Positions 7,373 through 11,194 of a DNA stretch of 11,194 nt are shown here, one piece after another (the first letter of the stretch is position 1; the number at the start of each line of letters is the position of its first letter). A program made the translations under genes and the position numbers. The stretch comes from Gemmatimonadota bacterium (lineage in GTDB: Bacteria > Latescibacterota > UBA2968 > UBA8231). Location of the stretch: contig VXZF01000221.1 of NCBI GenBank assembly GCA_009845645.1, positions 1 to 11,194 on the forward strand, in the 5' to 3' direction. Under the pieces are notes generated by a model. The model was given only the letters and a program-made list of their open reading frames with translations. It was not told the origin of the DNA and ran no database searches.

Positions 7373-8871
7373 GTCAGTCTTCCTTTAAACTAGCAGTCGA
7401 AGACCTGGGCAAAGACTACCCAGGGACAGTGGCGCTTGACGGGGTTTCGGTGGGGTTTGCCCCCGGCGAGGTCCACGCGCTAATCGGCAAAAACGGCGCT
7501 GGCAAAAGCACGCTGGTCAAAATCCTAGCCGGATCGGTCACCCCAAGCAGGGGGCGCATCCTCTGCGATGGAGCACCAGTCGCGCTGCGCTCGCCGCAGG
7601 ACGCCTTTGACTATGGCATCGCCATGGTTTATCAGGAACTGAGCTTGGTGCCGGGGTTGACCGTGGCCGAGAATATCCTGCTCGGCCGGACGCCGAAGCG
7701 GCGCGGACTCATCGACTGGACGGCAACCTACGCACGAGCCGAGGAGGTTCTCGCAAGGTTGGGAGTCGCCATCGACGTCCGAGCGCGCACCGGCGATCTC
7801 GGGGTGGCGCAGCAGCAGATCGTCGAGATCGCCAAGGCCATGTCCTTTGATCCGGCCGTACTCATCCTCGACGAGCCCACCTCGGCGCTGGCGACGCACG
7901 AGACCGAACAGCTCTTCCGCGTGGTCAAAGGGCTGGCGGCAGCGGGCGTGGCAATCATCTACATATCTCACCGCTTACAGGAATTGCACTCCATCGCCGA
8001 CCGAGTTACAGTGCTGCGCGATGGACATCACATCGGCACGGTGGCGATGCGGGACACGAGCATCGCGGAGATCGTGCAAATGATGTTCGGCGAAGTCGCA
8101 CAACAAGAGCGGCCGGATGATTTGCAGCCGGGCGCGAATCCAGTGCTAGAGGTCAAGGGCTTGTCGCGCGGGGACGCCTTCACCGATGTGAGCTTCGCGC
8201 TCTACGAGGGCGAAATCCTCGGCATTGCCGGGATGCTGGGCGCGGGCCGCACCGAACTGCTGCGCGCCCTCTTCGGCGCAGACGCCTGCGATCGCGGGCA
8301 AGTTTTGGTCCAAGGCCAGCGCGTAGCAGCGCCAACTCCACCAAAAATGAAGGCGCAGGGCTTGGCCTTTACCCCTGAAAACCGCAAGGAAGAAGCTCTG
8401 ATCCAAGCGCACAGCATCCGCGCCAACATGTGCTTGGCGAGCATGGGCCGAATCGCCCGCCGGGGATATATCACCCGCGTAGAGGAGCAGGCCGTAGTAG
8501 ATGCCCTAGTAACCCAACTCGAAATCAAAGTCGCCGACACCGAGGCCCCCGTCTCGGCGCTGAGCGGCGGGAACCAGCAAAAAGTTGTATTGGGCAATTG
8601 GCTGGGCAATCGCCCTCGGGTCATCCTCTTCGACGAGCCGACGCGCGGCGTGGACGTGCAGGCCAAGCAGCAGATTTTCGAGGCCATGTGGGATTTGAGC
8701 CGCCAGGGCATTGCCTCGCTTTTTGTATCGACTGAGTTGGAAGAGTTGGTCGAAGTCTGCCACCGAATCTTAATCATGCGCGAGGGACAGATCGAAGGCC
8801 AAGTGCGGCCCGGAGAAATCAGCGCCGACGAGTTGGCACTGCGCTGCATGGGGACGGCCCGCAATGCGTGA
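7369..8871 (+). CDS. Sugar ABC importer ATPase with two nucleotide-binding domains (RbsA/MglA type)
   Basis: A 500-residue duplicated ATPase that starts at GTG overlapping the previous stop. Domain 1 has Walker A GKNGAGKST (40-48), Gln89 (Q-loop), a signature region LGVAQQQ (144-150), Walker B LILDE (165-169) and His201. Domain 2 has the degenerate Walker A GAGRTE (291-296, Arg for the usual Lys), a canonical signature LSGGNQQ (398-404), Walker B VILFDE (418-423) and Ser454 where the switch His would be. These asymmetries are normal for RbsA/MglA/XylG proteins, where one composite site hydrolyses ATP poorly. Length matches the family (about 500). It powers import of the ligand caught by the upstream lipoprotein through the downstream permease, at the inner face of the membrane. 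No clear ribosome-binding site is visible, so translation is probably coupled. Confidence 0.95.
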   Translation: MSQSSFKLAVEDLGKDYPGTVALDGVSVGFAPGEVHALIGKNGAGKSTLVKILAGSVTPSRGRILCDGAPVALRSPQDAFDYGIAMVYQELSLVPGLTVAENILLGRTPKRRGLIDWTATYARAEEVLARLGVAIDVRARTGDLGVAQQQIVEIAKAMSFDPAVLILDEPTSALATHETEQLFRVVKGLAAAGVAIIYISHRLQELHSIADRVTVLRDGHHIGTVAMRDTSIAEIVQMMFGEVAQQERPDDLQPGANPVLEVKGLSRGDAFTDVSFALYEGEILGIAGMLGAGRTELLRALFGADACDRGQVLVQGQRVAAPTPPKMKAQGLAFTPENRKEEALIQAHSIRANMCLASMGRIARRGYITRVEEQAVVDALVTQLEIKVADTEAPVSALSGGNQQKVVLGNWLGNRPRVILFDEPTRGVDVQAKQQIFEAMWDLSRQGIASLFVSTELEELVEVCHRILIMREGQIEGQVRPGEISADELALRCMGTARNA

Positions 8872-9817
8872 ACGGCTTTTGGCGTGGGTGAAGCGCTCGA
8901 TTATGGAGATCATTCTCTTCGTCCTCTGCGCGATCTTGGCGTTTGAGGCCGAAGGTTTTTTCTCCGTTGACAATCTGCTCAACGTGCTGCGCAACGTGTC
9001 CATGCAGGGCATTATCGCCTTTGGCATGACGATGGTCATCATTTCCGGGGAGATCGACCTGAGCGTGGGATCGGCGGTGGCTTTTGCCGGCTGCTTGACC
9101 GCCTATTTGACGCAGCACTTGGCCGGGGCTGGGCTAGCGATAGAATTAGCGGTGCCCACAGCCATGCTAGCGGCCTTGCTAGTCGGCCTAAGCGTCGGTG
9201 CTCTGAGCGGGTTTATCCGCGTTCGCTTCGGGGTGCCGACCTTTATCATTACCCTCGCGTGGATGACGGTCTTGACCGGATCGGCGCAACTCATCACCGG
9301 GGGATTTCCGCTGACGCCGTTTCCCGAGTGGTACAATTTCCTAGGAGGCGGTTATCTTCTCGGAGTGCCCTTTCCGGCGCTGGTCTTCGCGCTGGTCTTT
9401 CTGACGACTCATTTCCTGATGGGCTATACCACGCTAGGACGCTCGATCTACGCAGTGGGTGGCAATGCCGAAGCCGCGCGATTGAGCGGCATTGAGGTCG
9501 GCAAAATCAAGATCACCGTCATGGCGATTGTCGCCTTCTTAGCGGCGCTGGCCGGCATCATGCAGTCGGCCGAGATCATGTCCGGCGCAGCGACGACGGC
9601 TAGGGGGTGGGAATTGGACGTGATCGCCGCGGTCATCATCGGCGGCACCAGCTTGATGGGCGGCGAAGGTCAGATACGCGGCACCCTGATCGGCGTGGTG
9701 TTCTTGGGCATCTTGGTCAACGGCATGACGCTGATGAACATCAGCGAATACTGGCAGCTCGTAGTGCGGGGGGCGTTGATTCTGAGTGCCGTGCTGATTA
9801 ACCGGGCGCATCAATAG
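8864..9817 (+). CDS. Sugar ABC importer permease (RbsC/XylH type)
   Basis: A 317-residue very hydrophobic protein that starts 8 bases inside the ATPase gene (ATGCGTGA overlap). It has the BPD_transp_2 landmarks GEIDLSVGS (62-70), the cytoplasmic coupling loop GRSIYAVGGNAEAARLSGI (192-210), and DVIAAVIIGGTSLMGGEG (252-269). Hydrophobic stretches near 14-28, 47-61, 70-84, 95-116, 122-142, 168-186, 215-236, 250-264, 270-290 and 296-312 would give about ten membrane spans, some short. It would form a homodimeric inner-membrane channel with the duplicated ATPase. It is the last gene of the run; the stop TAG is followed by another TAG. Within this family, substrates include ribose, xylose, galactose and autoinducer-2, and the sequence does not decide between them. 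Confidence 0.94.
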   Translation: MRERLLAWVKRSIMEIILFVLCAILAFEAEGFFSVDNLLNVLRNVSMQGIIAFGMTMVIISGEIDLSVGSAVAFAGCLTAYLTQHLAGAGLAIELAVPTAMLAALLVGLSVGALSGFIRVRFGVPTFIITLAWMTVLTGSAQLITGGFPLTPFPEWYNFLGGGYLLGVPFPALVFALVFLTTHFLMGYTTLGRSIYAVGGNAEAARLSGIEVGKIKITVMAIVAFLAALAGIMQSAEIMSGAATTARGWELDVIAAVIIGGTSLMGGEGQIRGTLIGVVFLGILVNGMTLMNISEYWQLVVRGALILSAVLINRAHQ

Positions 9818-9845
9818 TAGAGTAGACAAGAGCGACTCCAGATAA

Positions 9846-9873
9846 CCCTAGGCAGAATTTCTAGGGCAGAAAT
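9846..9873 (+). other. Two overlapping small inverted repeats after the permease gene
   Basis: CCCTAG (9846-9851) pairs with CTAGGG (9861-9866), and ATTTCT (9857-9862) pairs with AGAAAT (9868-9873). The arms overlap, so only one hairpin can form at a time. No T-run follows. This might end or protect the transporter transcript, or be chance in a short AT-rich gap. Confidence 0.3.
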
Positions 9874-9909
9874 GTCTTGGTCTCACATAGGGGGCAACGA
9901 ACCCGCAGC

Positions 9910-9940
9910 TTGACTAGTTTTCTGAAAGACCCTTTATAAT
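9910..9940 (+). promoter_or_regulatory. Strong sigma-70-like promoter for the UDG-like gene
   Basis: TTGACT (9910-9915, 5 of 6) and a perfect TATAAT (9935-9940) are separated by 19 bases, slightly longer than the 17-base optimum. Transcription would begin near 9947 and leave a leader of about 100 bases. Together with the AGGAGG site before 10048 this is the best expression signal in the window and separates this gene from the transporter operon. Confidence 0.6.
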
Positions 9941-10035
9941 CTCTATACATAGATCGTCTAGACATTCGGTTAGCCAGAACACAGTTCGCGGGACTGCTGA
10001 GCCTTTACTGAACTTTTCGGGTATATTTCCAGACT

Positions 10036-10041
10036 AGGAGG
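10036..10041 (+). promoter_or_regulatory. Consensus ribosome-binding site before the UDG-like gene
   Basis: AGGAGG ends six bases before the ATG at 10048 (nine before a second ATG at 10051). The first ATG is preferred on spacing, and the choice changes the protein by one residue. Confidence 0.75.
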
Positions 10042-10047
10042 AACGTC

Positions 10048-11194
10048 ATGATGTCCCACTTGGAACCGATTGACACCGAGATGACCCCAATGCGTAGTGC
10101 CGTCAGAGATCGGCAGGTGGAGTTGGGCATTGGTGCCTCGACCGGATGCTTCCACTGCGAGGCGTTCGACAAGAGTTGTTACCCGAGCCTTGTCAAAGAG
10201 AGGGGAGAGGTCGAGGTCATCAAAGGGGATTGGACTTATGTCGGTCAACAATATGGGCAGGCGATGGTCGCCGGGAAATACGCCAAAATACTCTTCGTTT
10301 CCATGGAGCGGCCTCTCTCGAAGCCCGAGGAGTTCGAAGAGACACAGTACCAGTTTCGCACCGCCTGCCTTGAGCGCTCGAATCCCCACATGGGAGGCAC
10401 AGACGTCGAGCTAGAGTTTCTCCTTGACCCAACGCCGCCAGAGCAACGTTGTCAGCAGTTCGCGCTGACGAACTCGGTGCGGTGCCGTCCGTCCTCTCCC
10501 AACTCGGATTCACAATCCACCTCGACGATGATAGCCAAATGTCAGGCTCACACGAAGTCGATCATCGAAATTCTCACACCCGATATCATTGTGACTCAGG
10601 GTAAATATCCGTCTGAGGGCATCGTCGAAATGTTCGACTCGAAGGTTGTCTTCAAAAGTGACAATGGACTACATTCTCGGTCACTACGGAAAGCAGAAGT
10701 CCGTCGCGGTGGAGGTGTCCTATTCCTGCTGACGGCGCACCCAGCCATCCACCCCCACTCTGGTTTTCGCTGGAAGTTGGGAGGCCTTCCGGATTACCTG
10801 CGCGATGCTATCAATGAGGTAAGAGATCTCTACGTGGCTAACGGCAGAGAAAAATCCATGACTAAATCTCGTATAGCAACCGATGAGCAACTGAAAAGCT
10901 ATGCCGAATTGCTCCCGTCCATTTATCGAGAAATCCTGATAGCCTTTCCGCGGCTAGAACCCTACCGCAAACCGGGTTACGGCTTAGCTTTCCAAACCCT
11001 CGCGGTAGGGTTAGAAGACTTCTCTTTAGGGCAGATTATCCAAGCATGCGAGCAGCTAGAGAGACAGAGCCTAGTCAAAATTAGACACAAAATTTTTGTG
11101 CATCCGACTCAACTTGGCGAGCGCCTGATCGGTATCATTACCGGCCGAAGCGCACCGGTCGCCCAAGTGCCGGAGTTGCCTGCGCTACCAACGT
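10048..11194 (+). CDS. Uracil-DNA-glycosylase-superfamily-like Fe-S protein with C-terminal winged-helix-like domain, 3' end cut
   Basis: An open frame of 382 codons runs from 10048 to the window edge with no stop. Residues about 30-240 resemble family 4/5 uracil-DNA glycosylases: an N-terminal CFHC pair (Cys34, Cys37), TNSVRCRP (141-148) matching the family TNxVKCRP strand with Cys146, then Cys165 followed by IIEILTPDIIVTQG (172-185), and a terminal HPA motif (231-233). The four cysteines correspond to the 4Fe-4S ligands of that family. The usual GEGPG catalytic motif is replaced by FVSMERP (83-89), so glycosylase activity is uncertain. Residues about 280-365 (GQIIQACEQLERQSLVKI, then FVHPTQLGERLI) look like a winged-helix DNA-binding domain. 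It has its own promoter and ribosome-binding site and a lower-GC stretch (28 of 60 bases at 10861-10920). A DNA repair, regulatory or defence role are all possible. Fold assignment is by eye from motifs only. Confidence 0.65.
   Translation, partial: MMSHLEPIDTEMTPMRSAVRDRQVELGIGASTGCFHCEAFDKSCYPSLVKERGEVEVIKGDWTYVGQQYGQAMVAGKYAKILFVSMERPLSKPEEFEETQYQFRTACLERSNPHMGGTDVELEFLLDPTPPEQRCQQFALTNSVRCRPSSPNSDSQSTSTMIAKCQAHTKSIIEILTPDIIVTQGKYPSEGIVEMFDSKVVFKSDNGLHSRSLRKAEVRRGGGVLFLLTAHPAIHPHSGFRWKLGGLPDYLRDAINEVRDLYVANGREKSMTKSRIATDEQLKSYAELLPSIYREILIAFPRLEPYRKPGYGLAFQTLAVGLEDFSLGQIIQACEQLERQSLVKIRHKIFVHPTQLGERLIGIITGRSAPVAQVPELPALPT

Noticed and set aside
8839..8871. Degenerate domain 2 Walker A and missing switch His in the ATPase considered as signs of gene decay
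   Set aside because: Arg in the second Walker A and Ser in the switch position are the normal pattern for RbsA/MglA-type duplicated ATPases. The frame is intact and of usual length.
10097..10513. Alternative frames on both strands over the start of the UDG-like gene
   Set aside because: They lack ribosome-binding sites and motifs. The frame from 10048 is open for 382 codons, has AGGAGG and a promoter, and carries recognisable superfamily motifs.
1..11194. Search for CRISPR arrays, tRNA or rRNA genes, insertion sequences and integrase sites
   Set aside because: No regularly spaced repeats, cloverleaf-like tRNA ends, transposase motifs or terminal inverted repeats were seen by eye. Repetition is confined to the paralogous binding-protein genes and their flanks.

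Overview
The window reads as part of a GC-rich genome of a Gram-negative-type bacterium: three solute-binding proteins carry lipoprotein signal peptides, a hydrolase carries an ordinary export signal, and all are followed by periplasmic-type domains. Gene content (N-acyl-D-amino-acid deacylase, family-5 binding lipoproteins, exported dienelactone-hydrolase-like enzyme, ribose-type ABC transporter) fits a heterotrophic scavenger. An uncultured lineage is plausible, but the sequence alone does not fix the phylum.

Layout. (1) Positions 1-1601, minus strand: an N-acyl-D-amino-acid deacylase, cut by the left edge a few residues before its stop. (2) 1602-1748: a divergent intergenic region with back-to-back promoter-like elements. 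(3) 1749-5323, plus strand: two tandem paralogous family-5 substrate-binding lipoproteins, with no permease or ATPase of that family in the window. Behind them (about 5386-5436) lies what looks like the 3' tail of a third copy, preceded by a GC-rich hairpin. (4) 5451-6344: an exported alpha/beta hydrolase. (5) 6386-9817: a compact three-gene ribose/xylose-type ABC importer (lipid-anchored binding protein, duplicated ATPase, permease) with overlapping start/stop codons. (6) 9818-10047: a non-coding gap with small inverted repeats and a strong sigma-70-like promoter. (7) 10048-11194: a gene open at the right edge. It resembles the Fe-S (family 4/5) uracil-DNA-glycosylase superfamily and has a C-terminal winged-helix-like extension.

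How the genes may work together (inference): regions 1-5 look like a nutrient-scavenging locus. The binding lipoproteins would capture peptides or related oligomers, the deacylase would release D-amino acids from N-acylated forms, the exported hydrolase would cut an ester or lactone outside the cytoplasm, and the ribose-type importer would take up a sugar-like product. The real substrates are unknown.

The last gene is unrelated in function, has lower GC in the stretch sampled, and has its own promoter and ribosome-binding site. It probably begins a different, possibly acquired, module that continues outside the window. It is the best candidate here for something undescribed: the Fe-S cysteines and the C-terminal HPA motif are kept, the usual catalytic motif is altered, and an extra domain is fused.
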